NCBI RefSeq assembly: GCF_015999265.1
Contig: NZ_JAEAGR010000018.1
Location: 1-64,000 of the forward strand
Source of the DNA: Mobilitalea sibirica
GTDB taxonomy: Bacteria > Bacillota > Clostridia > Lachnospirales > Lachnospiraceae
Length of the DNA: 64,000 nucleotides
Direction: 5' to 3'
The notes under the pieces: model-generated
Told to the model about the DNA's origin: nothing
Seen by the model: only the letters and a program-made list of their open reading frames with translations
The model's database searches: none
Position numbers and translations under genes: made by a program
Part shown: positions 9,343 through 17,289 of the stretch, piece by piece
Position numbering within the stretch: the first letter of the stretch is position 1
Layout of the letters: each line of letters opens with the position of its first letter

Positions 9343-9504
9343 TATGCCGGGGTGTGCATGAATAACTAACTAGAAAGAAGTTAACAAAATACAATTTCAG
9401 CATATCAGTTTACTATTATCAAATGAGAACTCAAATGATGTTGAAAATTATGTTAGTGGATTTAACGCTGCATTATTATCACATATAAAAAAGGAGATAA
9501 AACT

Positions 9505-10002
9505 ATGATTAATAATAAAAAAACAGAGCAGGGAGCTCACATTGAAGAATTACGATCAGCAATTGAACATCGTGCTACCTGGTTCGCCTTATTAGTAGAG
9601 GAAGCAAGAAAAAGGGGATTAGATCTTTCCTTTGCAAGGGATGCTATCTATCGTTGTGGAGCTTTTCACGGTGAAAGCAAATTACCTAGAACGGATGACT
9701 TAGGTGTATTTACCGATGCATTTTTAACTGAGAATATTAAGAAGATATTTGAGATGGAGACAGAGGTTACCAAAGATCAATTAACGGTTACTTTTCATTA
9801 TTGTCCTCTGGTGGCTGCATGGCAAAAGCTTGGTGTTTCAGAGGAAGATATTGCAGAGTATTGTGATATCGCTATGGATGGTGACCGTGGAATTGTCAGT
9901 ACCTATGAAAATTTTGAATACCGTCTGGGGGATACCATTGCGAAAGGCTGTAATTCCTGTCAGTTATTTGTAACTAAGAAAAAGGATAGTCAGGATAAAT
10001 AA
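9505..10002 (+). CDS. L-2-amino-thiazoline-4-carboxylic acid hydrolase family protein
   Basis: The 165-residue protein resembles the ATC hydrolase family: an N-terminal helical part (RATWFALLVEEARKRG) and a C-terminal core with TVTFHYCPLVAAWQKLG, CDIAMDGDRG and GCNSCQL. The characterised member converts ATC to S-carbamoyl-cysteine on the way to cysteine, but most clostridial homologues are untested, so the substrate is open. AAGGAG precedes the ATG. It stands alone after the liv operon, which fits amino acid metabolism only loosely. Confidence 0.65.
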   Translation: MINNKKTEQGAHIEELRSAIEHRATWFALLVEEARKRGLDLSFARDAIYRCGAFHGESKLPRTDDLGVFTDAFLTENIKKIFEMETEVTKDQLTVTFHYCPLVAAWQKLGVSEEDIAEYCDIAMDGDRGIVSTYENFEYRLGDTIAKGCNSCQLFVTKKKDSQDK

Positions 10003-10065
10003 TAAAACTTGAGCGAAGCCTTTTTTAAGCAAGGAAATACAACAATTGGATGAATTAGCAGGAAA

Positions 10066-10254
10066 GGGCTTTTTCAAAATAGTTAAAAGGGGAATATGAT
10101 TTTACCGTAATGAACTGTTTGACAGACATGTTGCTGATTTTGTTATGTCTAGTGCGAACAGAAGTATTCGAACAAGGCATACAAAATCGAAAATATGTCC
10201 ATCAATCTGTGTGTGAGGTAAATTATATTCCCATTGTTTATTTTGAAACAGCCC
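10066..10254. repeat. Long-hairpin repeat, family A copy 1
   Basis: This 189-bp element folds on itself almost end to end. The left end GGGCTTTTTCAAAAT pairs with ATTTTGAAACAGCCC, then GGGGAATATGATTTTA with TAAATTATATTCCC, and so on to the apex CGAACAGAAGTATTCG. It is mostly identical to the element at 36402-36591. It lies 63 bases after the ATC-hydrolase-like gene and fills much of the 408-base gap 10003-10410. A 62-codon reading frame inside it is not a gene. Confidence 0.85.
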
Positions 10255-10410
10255 CTTCCTGTTTTATTAATATTACATTAAGTCAGATGCAATATTAGCT
10301 ATGAAAAATTTGAACAATCAATGATCTAAACATTAAATTATTCCTTTCATTCCCAGACTAACTTTAGGGCAGATGAATTTTTAAGCATATTTGAGTAAAT
10401 TTATTTATAA

Positions 10411-11655
10411 TCACTGAGATAGTATACTGTCTAACATTTTCATATACTTCGATTGCTTTTTGTTATCCTGCTTTTCAACCCTATTATGTAACATCGTCTC
10501 CAGATACGGTAGAGAAACCGGCAGGTATTTTTCAATTTGTTTTAGATAATCTTTTGAAAAAAATTCCTTGCTACCAAGAATAGAGGTAAATATTAACTGA
10601 TAACAATTCATTAATACAAAATCTTTAAAAATATCATTTTCTGATTGATAAGAAGCCATAAGATGATAGATAAAGTGTAACATCTTATTAACGAGCTTTT
10701 CTTCCTGTTTTGCATGTAAATCTACAGTAAATACCGTCTGATAACCATTGCTACTGTCTTCCTTAATATCTTGCAGATCATCCGCTAATTGAAGGAAAAA
10801 ACCAAATCCCAGATAAAAGATAAGATCCTTATCGGTGACTTCTTTATTCACTAAAAAGCGGTCGATTAAAACAGATATACCCCCTTTGTAAAGAGAGATA
10901 TCAAGTCTTTGCTCCCCAGATAATAAAATATTCTTTTTTTGCTGCCGAAGACTTTCTTCCTGAGCCTCTAACATCGTGAGCAGCAAAGTATAAACGGTGG
11001 TATCCTTCTCCCTCGGATATTCATCCTCTATCGCTTGCAGTAGGTCACAGGTTTTCCTATGGTGCTCATTGTGAGGATGCACCGGTTTTCCCTCAAGTTT
11101 ATGCCTGATCAATTGATTGTATTCGGCTTTTTCATTATCTGTTAAATTGATACTGTCAATATAGTTATCCGTAAAGGGATAAAGCATGCTATATCCAAAT
11201 CCGGGCTTAGAAAAGCCTGTTTTTACCTGATGAATTTCTTTAAACATAGCATAGACAATATAATTTCTGAGGGCTTGGCCAATCTCCTCAAAAGTTAACT
11301 TTGGAGCAAACCTTCTGGCGTGTTGAAGAAAGTCTTTGACTTCCGTATAAAATTGGTCGATTGTAGGTTCATCCATAGCCCTGTGGATTCCAAGAACAGT
11401 TTCTTTATTCAGTATAGTTATGATCAATCGTAAGGTTTTCTGATTCCAACGCTTCCGCCCTATGGGTAAACGGGGAAATTTTTGAAAGTGTGCTTGAAAC
11501 TCAGTGAGAATATTATTTACATATGCTTCGTTCTGCATTTTTGTCTCATAGGATATCTCGGGTAGAAAATCAGGAAAACTGTCATCGGTCGATAGCCACT
11601 CATTTTTTATTATTGTAAGGCATATATCTTGGATTGTATTTTTATCAATTCGCAT
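10411..11655 (-). CDS. Class I isoprenoid synthase-like protein
   Basis: A 414-residue, mainly helical protein without signal peptide. Around residue 290 it has GFGFFLQLADDLQDIKED, which matches the second Asp-rich motif of trans-prenyl synthases (G-x2-FQ-x2-DDxxD). A possible first Asp motif is TDNYIDS near residue 165 (DNxxD), with EKAEYNQLI following. These would bind Mg-diphosphate in a class I terpene/prenyl synthase fold. The N-terminal 130 residues have no clear relation to known synthases. It lies 28 bases downstream of the Crp/Fnr gene and is probably cotranscribed with it. Substrate and product unknown. Confidence 0.6.
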   Translation of the reverse strand: MRIDKNTIQDICLTIIKNEWLSTDDSFPDFLPEISYETKMQNEAYVNNILTEFQAHFQKFPRLPIGRKRWNQKTLRLIITILNKETVLGIHRAMDEPTIDQFYTEVKDFLQHARRFAPKLTFEEIGQALRNYIVYAMFKEIHQVKTGFSKPGFGYSMLYPFTDNYIDSINLTDNEKAEYNQLIRHKLEGKPVHPHNEHHRKTCDLLQAIEDEYPREKDTTVYTLLLTMLEAQEESLRQQKKNILLSGEQRLDISLYKGGISVLIDRFLVNKEVTDKDLIFYLGFGFFLQLADDLQDIKEDSSNGYQTVFTVDLHAKQEEKLVNKMLHFIYHLMASYQSENDIFKDFVLMNCYQLIFTSILGSKEFFSKDYLKQIEKYLPVSLPYLETMLHNRVEKQDNKKQSKYMKMLDSILSQ

Positions 11656-11683
11656 AGACTTATTCTCCCGTTAATGTATTATT

Positions 11684-12334
11684 TTAAAGATTTAATATCG
11701 TAATTGTTTTAGCATCATATACGATTAGACCTTCATCTCTCATCTTGGATAGCTCTCTGGATAGGGAGGTCCTTTGAACACCGATTTTTTCAGCCAGTTC
11801 TTTTTTTGTTATATTAAGCTTAATCTGCCTGGATTTTTGCATTTTACATTCGTATGTTAGATAATTTATGATGCTTTCTCTTATTGTTTTATTGACATAG
11901 TGTTTTATCTTATCTCCAAGCATATAAACATGATCGGCAACTAGCTCCAGATATGTTCTAAGAAATTTCTTGTGTTTACATAATAAATCAAAAAGCGTCT
12001 CTTTATCAATCTCCAATATAACCGAAGGAGAGCGGGTAGAAATCGTCATGGGATAGTACGCGTTGCTTGAGAATAGGAGATTTCCACCTAGGATATTGTC
12101 ACTATAGAACATAGAAATCGTTAAAAGATCTCCCGATTCACTTATTCTTTCGACAGCTACTTTACCGGAGAGAATGACTTCCAGTTTATTGCAGTGTTCT
12201 CCGTCAAAATGAACGATACTGTTTTTTTTATATTTTATTACTTTAAACTTTCCCGAGAAAAGACTGCTTTTAATGTCTTCATCCGGTAGATGTTTTAATA
12301 GGGTGGTTTCTTTGATTTGATCTATATGGTTCAT
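11684..12334 (-). CDS. Crp/Fnr family transcriptional regulator
   Basis: An N-terminal cyclic-nucleotide-binding-type beta roll (residues 20-120, with VILSGKVAVERISESGDLLTISMFYSDNILGG) and a C-terminal winged helix (residues 150-216, with ITKKELAEKIGVQRTSLSRELSKMRDEGLI). There is no N-terminal Fnr-type cysteine cluster, so it is not an iron-sulfur oxygen sensor of the Fnr kind; a haem or small-molecule ligand is possible. AAAGGAG precedes the start. It is divergent from the permease operon, with a palindrome between the two (see 12350-12393). Confidence 0.85.
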   Translation of the reverse strand: MNHIDQIKETTLLKHLPDEDIKSSLFSGKFKVIKYKKNSIVHFDGEHCNKLEVILSGKVAVERISESGDLLTISMFYSDNILGGNLLFSSNAYYPMTISTRSPSVILEIDKETLFDLLCKHKKFLRTYLELVADHVYMLGDKIKHYVNKTIRESIINYLTYECKMQKSRQIKLNITKKELAEKIGVQRTSLSRELSKMRDEGLIVYDAKTITILNL

Positions 12335-12349
12335 AAAGAATTCTCCTTT

Positions 12350-12393
12350 GTGTTACATAGGTAACACCTTTTTTCTTATTATATCGATATAAT
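12350..12393 (+). promoter_or_regulatory. Class II-type Crp/Fnr operator and promoter of the permease operon
   Basis: GTGTTAC-ATAG-GTAACAC (12350-12367) is a perfect palindrome with Fnr-like half-site spacing. A TATAAT lies at 12388-12393 and there is no TTGACA at the right distance (CACCTT instead). If transcription starts seven bases after the -10, the palindrome centre is at about -41.5, the classical class II activator position. The same site lies next to the regulator gene's own ribosome site on the other strand, which suggests autoregulation. Confidence 0.65.
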
Positions 12394-12422
12394 TCAGATA
12401 TATCAAGTGAAGGAGGTGCAAA

Positions 12423-12905
12423 ATGGATATATTTACAATGGTCTTTTGGGCTATTGCAGTTCTACTATTTCTCACATCTATTATCAGATCTAAGAAAAAT
12501 ACGTTGGAAGCCATGAAAAAATCCAAAAGTATGATGGGAGGCATGTTGGGAGAGATTGTTGCCATTATATTGTTAATTGGTCTTGTACTAACTTTTATAC
12601 CACCTGAGTTAGTGAAAAAAGTATTAGGTACATCCAATACCTTTGTTTCATCTGTTGTAGCGGCAATCATAGGAAGCATAACATTAATTCCTGCCTTTGT
12701 AGCATTTCCACTGGTAGGCTCTTTGGTAGATGTCGGAGCAAGTATTATACCGGCAGTCGCATTCTTAACCACCCTTACTATGGTGGGAGTTGTTACATTT
12801 CCCCTGGAAAGAAAGGAATTTGGTACAAAATTTGCATTTACCAGAAATCTGTTAAGCTTTGGCTTTGCCATAGTGATTGCATGGGTGATGGGAGGTCTGT
12901 TATGA
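12423..12905 (+). CDS. Half-size permease (COG0701-like), first subunit
   Basis: A 160-residue membrane protein with four or so hydrophobic segments. GSITLIPAFVAFPLVGSLVDVGAS is typical of one half of the two-fold permeases of the COG0701/DUF318 group, some of which (ArsP) export organoarsenicals. A strong AAGGAGG precedes the ATG. It overlaps the next gene by four bases (ATGA), so the two halves are coupled and probably form one transporter. The substrate is unknown. Confidence 0.75.
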   Translation: MDIFTMVFWAIAVLLFLTSIIRSKKNTLEAMKKSKSMMGGMLGEIVAIILLIGLVLTFIPPELVKKVLGTSNTFVSSVVAAIIGSITLIPAFVAFPLVGSLVDVGASIIPAVAFLTTLTMVGVVTFPLERKEFGTKFAFTRNLLSFGFAIVIAWVMGGLL

Positions 12906-13639
12906 TGTGTAGCAAATTAAAGAAGAATAAGCTTTTTATCATGATAGGGCTGTTATATATAGGTTTACTTCTTGTAAACCCAGGCAAAGCCTTAGAGGCG
13001 TTCAATAACAGTATTTATTATTTGAAGGAAATGTTTATCATCCTTCCGGTTATCTTTTTATTGACGGTAGCGATAGAAGCTCTGATTCCTAAGTCCGTTA
13101 TTATAAAAAGCTTTGGTAAAAATTCAGGGTTAAAGGGAAATTTTCTGGCATTTTTACTGGGCAGTTTATCAGCAGGACCAATCTATGCGGCGTTTCCAAT
13201 CGGCAAAACATTACTCTCGAAAGGGGCAAGTATATCAAACATTGTAATAATTCTTAGCTCTTGGGCAGTAATAAAAGTTCCGATGCTTGCCAATGAAGCC
13301 AAGTTTCTGGGGGTTGACTTTATGCTTATAAGATGGTTACTAACTGTTGTAGCTATCTTGTTAATGGCATATATCACGGCATTCATTCTTAAGAAAAAGG
13401 AATTACAAGCCCATAATGACAACGATGAAAATACAAATAGCTTAATGATTAAACAGGAATATTGTATCGGATGTGGTTTGTGTGTAAGAATGCTACCTGA
13501 GATGTATAAGATGAAAGAGGGAAAAGCGGTTGTGGCTGTTACTTCCATGGAAGAAGAAAGCGTGGAAGAGATTCATAAGACAGTCCAGAAATGTCCGGTA
13601 GGAGCAATACAGTATACATCAAAGATAGAACAGAATTAA
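12902..13639 (+). CDS. Half-size permease fused to a 4Fe-4S ferredoxin domain
   Basis: Residues 1-165 are membrane-embedded, with GSLSAGPIYAAFPIGKTLLSKGAS, the counterpart of the repeat in the preceding half-permease. After a polar linker, residues 184-240 form a one-cluster ferredoxin: CIGCGLC and a distal CP give the four cluster ligands. The extra Cys usually present in the CP after the first motif is Leu here, which in related ferredoxins belongs to a disulfide and not to the cluster. The start at 12902 has GGAGG six bases upstream. A redox-coupled or redox-sensed transporter is the inference. Confidence 0.78.
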   Translation: MMCSKLKKNKLFIMIGLLYIGLLLVNPGKALEAFNNSIYYLKEMFIILPVIFLLTVAIEALIPKSVIIKSFGKNSGLKGNFLAFLLGSLSAGPIYAAFPIGKTLLSKGASISNIVIILSSWAVIKVPMLANEAKFLGVDFMLIRWLLTVVAILLMAYITAFILKKKELQAHNDNDENTNSLMIKQEYCIGCGLCVRMLPEMYKMKEGKAVVAVTSMEEESVEEIHKTVQKCPVGAIQYTSKIEQN

Positions 13640-13685
13640 ATTACAACTAAAAATCAAAATATATCATAAATTTGGAGGTTAATAG

Positions 13686-14003
13686 ATGATAGAGAAAATA
13701 TATACACTCTCATTGAATAGTAGTAATAAAGAGGTGAAAAAGGTTATATTAGATGATAACCTACACTATATCCATATGGTTTTCCCGAAAGGAGAGGGCC
13801 TTCCTGAGCACTTTTCTAATTCTAATGTATATATGACAGTGATACAAGGGGTATTATCCATTGGATTGAATGATCAGGAGATTCACGAATATAAGGCAGG
13901 CAATGTATTGAAAATTCCAAAGGATACGAAAATGAATGTCAAGAACCTGCATGAAAATATGCTAAAGCTAATCGTAGTAAAAGCTCCTGCACCGAGTTAT
14001 TAA
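13686..14003 (+). CDS. Cupin-fold protein
   Basis: 105 residues forming a single small beta barrel: GEGLPEHFSNSNVYMTVIQGVLSIGLNDQEI followed by GNVLKIPKDTKMNVKNL. Most of the usual cupin metal histidines are absent (one His, then Ser/Asn), so it may bind a ligand without metal or be non-catalytic. TGGAGG precedes the ATG. It is the third gene after the half-permeases and probably belongs to the same operon. Confidence 0.7.
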   Translation: MIEKIYTLSLNSSNKEVKKVILDDNLHYIHMVFPKGEGLPEHFSNSNVYMTVIQGVLSIGLNDQEIHEYKAGNVLKIPKDTKMNVKNLHENMLKLIVVKAPAPSY

Positions 14004-14077
14004 TTTTTCATATGGTGATTATAAGGGGATGTTTATCCTATCAAAGCTACAAATATAAAATCTATCTTTATTATGGA

Positions 14078-14176
14078 GGAGCTGTCTCACTTATCGCACT
14101 TTTATTCGATATTATTCATTTTTATGAATCAAATAATTTCTTAAGTGCTATAGAATTAATAATATGCGACAGCTCC
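14078..14176. repeat. Long imperfect hairpin between convergent genes
   Basis: GGAGCTGTC pairs with GACAGCTCC, GCACTT with AAGTGC further in, and ATTCAT/ATGAAT closes the apex, so the 99-bp segment folds on itself. It separates the cupin gene from luxS and may act as a two-way terminator. A 70-codon frame crossing it (14012-14224) lacks a ribosome site and is not called. Confidence 0.55.
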
Positions 14177-14242
14177 GCTATTTACATTAAGTACTCACGC
14201 ATCAAGATAGCTTGCTTGGCGTAAGTATATATTTCTACATCC

Positions 14243-14722
14243 TTAACTAGGGTAGTTTAAGTTGACATCTTCAATCTTATAGAGAACCTCATCTAAAAAT
14301 CGTTTTGCATAATGCTTTGCCAGGTCCAGATTCATATCCGAATAATTACCGCAGTTCACAGCGGTTGCACCGGGAATATCTCCTTCAAAGTCTCGAATAA
14401 ATTCAAACATCTCAATCATCAAAGGAAGGATATCTTTGGATTGATAATCGCCCCCCAGTAAAAGATAGAACCCGGTACGACAGCCCATGGGACCAAAATA
14501 AATGGTCTTATCTGCATAGGTTTCATGATTTCTTAAATAAGTAGCTGCAAGATGCTCTATGGTGTGCATCTCCCCTGTCAGCATCACCGGTTCAAAATTA
14601 GGTCTTGTCATACGAATATCAAAGGTGGTTATGATTTCATTTCCAAGCTTATCTTTACGGGATACGTAGACTCCTCTCAGTAATTTCATATGGTCAATCG
14701 TAAAACTTGCGATCGGCTTCAT
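14243..14722 (-). CDS. luxS: S-ribosylhomocysteine lyase
   Basis: LuxS splits S-ribosylhomocysteine into homocysteine and DPD, the precursor of autoinducer-2, as part of the activated methyl cycle. The metal site HTIEH is at about residues 53-57, with the catalytic Cys in GPMGCRTGFYLLL near residue 82 and the third metal ligand Cys in AVNCGNYSDM near residue 122. Its 159 residues match the family. It is a single gene. The divergent neighbour is an Agr-like two-component system, which could be coincidence. Confidence 0.96.
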   Translation of the reverse strand: MKPIASFTIDHMKLLRGVYVSRKDKLGNEIITTFDIRMTRPNFEPVMLTGEMHTIEHLAATYLRNHETYADKTIYFGPMGCRTGFYLLLGGDYQSKDILPLMIEMFEFIRDFEGDIPGATAVNCGNYSDMNLDLAKHYAKRFLDEVLYKIEDVNLNYPS

Positions 14723-15032
14723 TCATTTCACCGTACCTTTCAATTAGATTTTTATTTTATTATAGGTATTGTATTTTTTATTATAGCATACTTAATGTTG
14801 GTATGGTACAGGAATTAAATCTGTTACAATTCAATCACAAAATTTATATTAATAAAGCTTTTAATTTATTACGCAAAAGAAAATAATGGAATGAAATAGA
14901 AATAATTTACTCGAAAAATGTAATATATTGACTAATATGTAACATACTGGTATATTAATAGTATTAAGTAGTTGGATTTTACTATGAAGCATGAATGGGG
15001 TTTTGATTGAAGTAGAAAAAGGGGATAATCAC

Positions 15033-15731
15033 TTGAGAATCGGAATATGTGATGATGAAGATATAATAAGAAGTGAAATAAGTCGTTTATGCAGGAAGTT
15101 TCATGAGTTAAGCCTTATAAAATATGATCTGGTAGAGTTTTCATCAGGAGAAGAGTTGTTAGATTATAAGGGGACGATAGATATTCTGTTTCTGGACATC
15201 CAGATGAAGGGTATGAACGGAATGCAGACGGCAAAAAAGATAAGAGAAAGTGACGATAGTATCTATATCATTTTCCTAACCGGTTACCGCTCTTTTATGC
15301 AAGAGGGTTACAAAGTAAGAGCTTTTCGTTACCTGATAAAGCCCTTGAAGGAAGACCAGTTTCAGATAACCTTTAGTGAAGTATTACAGGATTTTTCTAA
15401 AAACTTTAAGGCAATTTTAGGAAAGGAAGGAAAAACCTATTATATTAAACTAAAGGATATTTTATATATAGAGTATGCCAATCGGTCTTCTCTGGTCAGG
15501 ACAAGACACTCTTGTTATGAAAGCATCTTGACAATGTCGGAATGGGAAAGCTTACTTGGAACAGGGGATTTTTATCGTGTACATAAAGCTTTTATTGTAA
15601 ATATGCAATATGTAGAACAGATTGATAAAACAATACTCATGGATAATGGGGAGAAAGTGGAAGTGGCTCTTCGGAAAATTCCTAAATTTAAGAAGGCTTG
15701 TAAAGAATTTAGAAAAAGAAACGCAGGATAA
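15033..15731 (+). CDS. LytTR-family response regulator (AgrA-like)
   Basis: A receiver domain (residues 1-120: acidic pair in CDDED, phosphoacceptor Asp in DILFLDIQM, Lys in YLIKPL) is joined to a LytTR DNA-binding domain (residues 135-230, FYRVHKAFIVNMQYVEQI). The TTG at 15033 is chosen because AAAAAGGGG lies eight bases before it and translation then starts MRIGICDDE, as in the family; an ATG at 14991 would add 14 unrelated residues. The kinase gene follows after ten bases. Confidence 0.85.
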   Translation: MRIGICDDEDIIRSEISRLCRKFHELSLIKYDLVEFSSGEELLDYKGTIDILFLDIQMKGMNGMQTAKKIRESDDSIYIIFLTGYRSFMQEGYKVRAFRYLIKPLKEDQFQITFSEVLQDFSKNFKAILGKEGKTYYIKLKDILYIEYANRSSLVRTRHSCYESILTMSEWESLLGTGDFYRVHKAFIVNMQYVEQIDKTILMDNGEKVEVALRKIPKFKKACKEFRKRNAG

Positions 15732-15741
15732 GGTGGATACT

Positions 15742-17073
15742 ATGGGGTATAGTCTATGGAATTTGTTATTCGTATATATGATTGAAATGCTTAAATTTGC
15801 TCTTGTATTATGGGGGGTTATAGGTTTTAAGCTAAAAAAGAATAAAATTACTTACTCGGTAGTTTTGTTACCCCTATTGTTTATTGTTTTTGTAGCGATA
15901 TTTGATGAATCCGATATGGTGGATATATTAGGAACAATTGTTCCGATCCTGATTATCATTACAATCTCATTTATTTTTCAGGGAAAAATGATAAAAAAGC
16001 TATTATATACGATATTAATACATTTCTGTATCATTTTCTTTGATATGTGTATTACAGGAGTAATGTCACTTTTCTTTCATATTACTTTGGCTGAAATCAC
16101 AGAACATCCTGTGCTTAACATTCTTGCCATATCTTTTAATATTATAACCTTTAGTGCAATCACATTGTATCGAAAGACGCATAAACTACCTGATTTTCAT
16201 ATTTCAAAAAGAATTTATGCTTTAATTTTTGCCGGTGTATGTACTGGTATATTTTTTGTTGGAAGCCTCATGATTACCAATCTTCCGGGAGCAGGAGATA
16301 ATGTTCGAAAAGCTGCTCTAATATCTATGATTATTGTAAGTGTAGCTAATTTTGGCGGTTCCTTAATGCTTGTTTATATAACCAGATCCAGAGATAACTA
16401 CAGGGTTCTTTCACAGATAAATCAAGAGGTGGCCGAAGCACAACAAAGATATTATCTTATGGTAAAGGAGAAACAGCATGAGATACGGAGTATCCGACAT
16501 GAAATGAAAAATCATATTACCTGCATCGATGCTTTGTATAGAAACAATCAACTACGGGAAATGCATGAATATATCAAACAGGTGATTGACCAAACCGACA
16601 CCCTGGATGAGTTATTTGATACGGGCAATGGGATCGTGAATGCGATATTAAATGATGCTCAGAGCAGATACTATAAAGAGGGCATCAATATTAAGTTAAC
16701 CGGTACATTTCCCGATGAATTATATATTGCCTCTATGGATTTGTGTGTAATATTTGCCAATGCAGTTACGAACGCAGTCGAAGCAATTAAAAAGATAAAA
16801 AAAGAAGAAAAGAATATGAGTGATATCTGTATCAAAATCGGAAGTTTTAAAGAGGATTTATTTATCGATATATCCAACCCGATTGGTGAAAAAGTTAAAG
16901 TAACGGAGGGCAAATTAAAAACTTCTAAAAAGGACAAAAACCATCACGGATTTGGTACAGCTAATATAAGGCAAAGAGTAGAGAAGTATAGTGGATCTGT
17001 TAAATTTGATAGCGATAAAGAGATGTTTTATGTACATATCCATATGATTAATAAACAGGTAAAAACAGAATAA
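15742..17073 (+). CDS. GHKL sensor histidine kinase (AgrC-like)
   Basis: The N-terminal half (to about residue 215) carries six or so membrane helices. A coiled region leads to the dimerisation helix with the likely phosphoacceptor His in IRHEMKNHITCIDAL (near residue 255), and a GHKL ATPase domain ends the protein (N box NAVTNAVEAI, G box HGFGTANIRQRV). This is the architecture of peptide-pheromone receptors such as AgrC. The ATG at 15742 has AAGGTGG five bases upstream. The ligand is unknown; a 17-residue ORF follows downstream. Confidence 0.85.
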   Translation: MGYSLWNLLFVYMIEMLKFALVLWGVIGFKLKKNKITYSVVLLPLLFIVFVAIFDESDMVDILGTIVPILIIITISFIFQGKMIKKLLYTILIHFCIIFFDMCITGVMSLFFHITLAEITEHPVLNILAISFNIITFSAITLYRKTHKLPDFHISKRIYALIFAGVCTGIFFVGSLMITNLPGAGDNVRKAALISMIIVSVANFGGSLMLVYITRSRDNYRVLSQINQEVAEAQQRYYLMVKEKQHEIRSIRHEMKNHITCIDALYRNNQLREMHEYIKQVIDQTDTLDELFDTGNGIVNAILNDAQSRYYKEGINIKLTGTFPDELYIASMDLCVIFANAVTNAVEAIKKIKKEEKNMSDICIKIGSFKEDLFIDISNPIGEKVKVTEGKLKTSKKDKNHHGFGTANIRQRVEKYSGSVKFDSDKEMFYVHIHMINKQVKTE

Positions 17074-17141
17074 ATACGGACAGGATTTTCAGAAATAAGT
17101 CGTTTATACAGGAAAATCGAACGTTCATGTCACGGCCTATT

Positions 17142-17191
17142 GAAAGGACTATGTTTACATGTTATATATGCATTGTAAACATAGTCCTTTC
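17142..17191 (+). terminator. Strong stem-loop after the kinase gene
   Basis: GAAAGGACTATGTTTACA pairs with TGTAAACATAGTCCTTTC, an 18-bp perfect stem. No long T run follows. The 3' arm ends just before AAAGGAGG of the small ORF at 17212, so it may act as a terminator or insulate that small ORF. Confidence 0.6.
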
Positions 17192-17211
17192 AAATGTAAA
17201 GGAGGTGTGTT

Positions 17212-17265
17212 ATGGGTGGTTCAATTTTTTTTGCATACTACTGGCTTAGCAAGTTATTTTCCTAG
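17212..17265 (+). CDS. Candidate 17-residue hydrophobic peptide
   Basis: The frame MGGSIFFAYYWLSKLFS starts with ATG seven bases after an unusually good ribosome site (AAAGGAGG). The peptide is hydrophobic and aromatic with one Lys and no Cys. Its place between an AgrC-like kinase and an ABC exporter suggests a secreted signal or membrane-active peptide, but no processing enzyme is nearby. The ribosome site and position are the only support. Confidence 0.4.
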   Translation: MGGSIFFAYYWLSKLFS

Positions 17266-17289
17266 TTGATTTTTACATAAAGTTAAAGT

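Noticed and set aside
10110-10298. 62-codon open frame
   Set aside because: It lies inside the long-hairpin repeat at 10066-10254 and has no ribosome site; the related copy at 36402 does not keep the frame.
12423-13639. Arsenic resistance (ArsP) assignment for the half-permeases
   Set aside because: The fold group is shared, but no arsenic genes (arsR, arsC, arsM) are adjacent and the signature cysteines for trivalent organoarsenicals were not identified.
14012-14224. 70-codon open frame after the cupin gene
   Set aside because: No ribosome site, and it spans the 14078-14176 hairpin; amino acid composition follows the AT-rich DNA.
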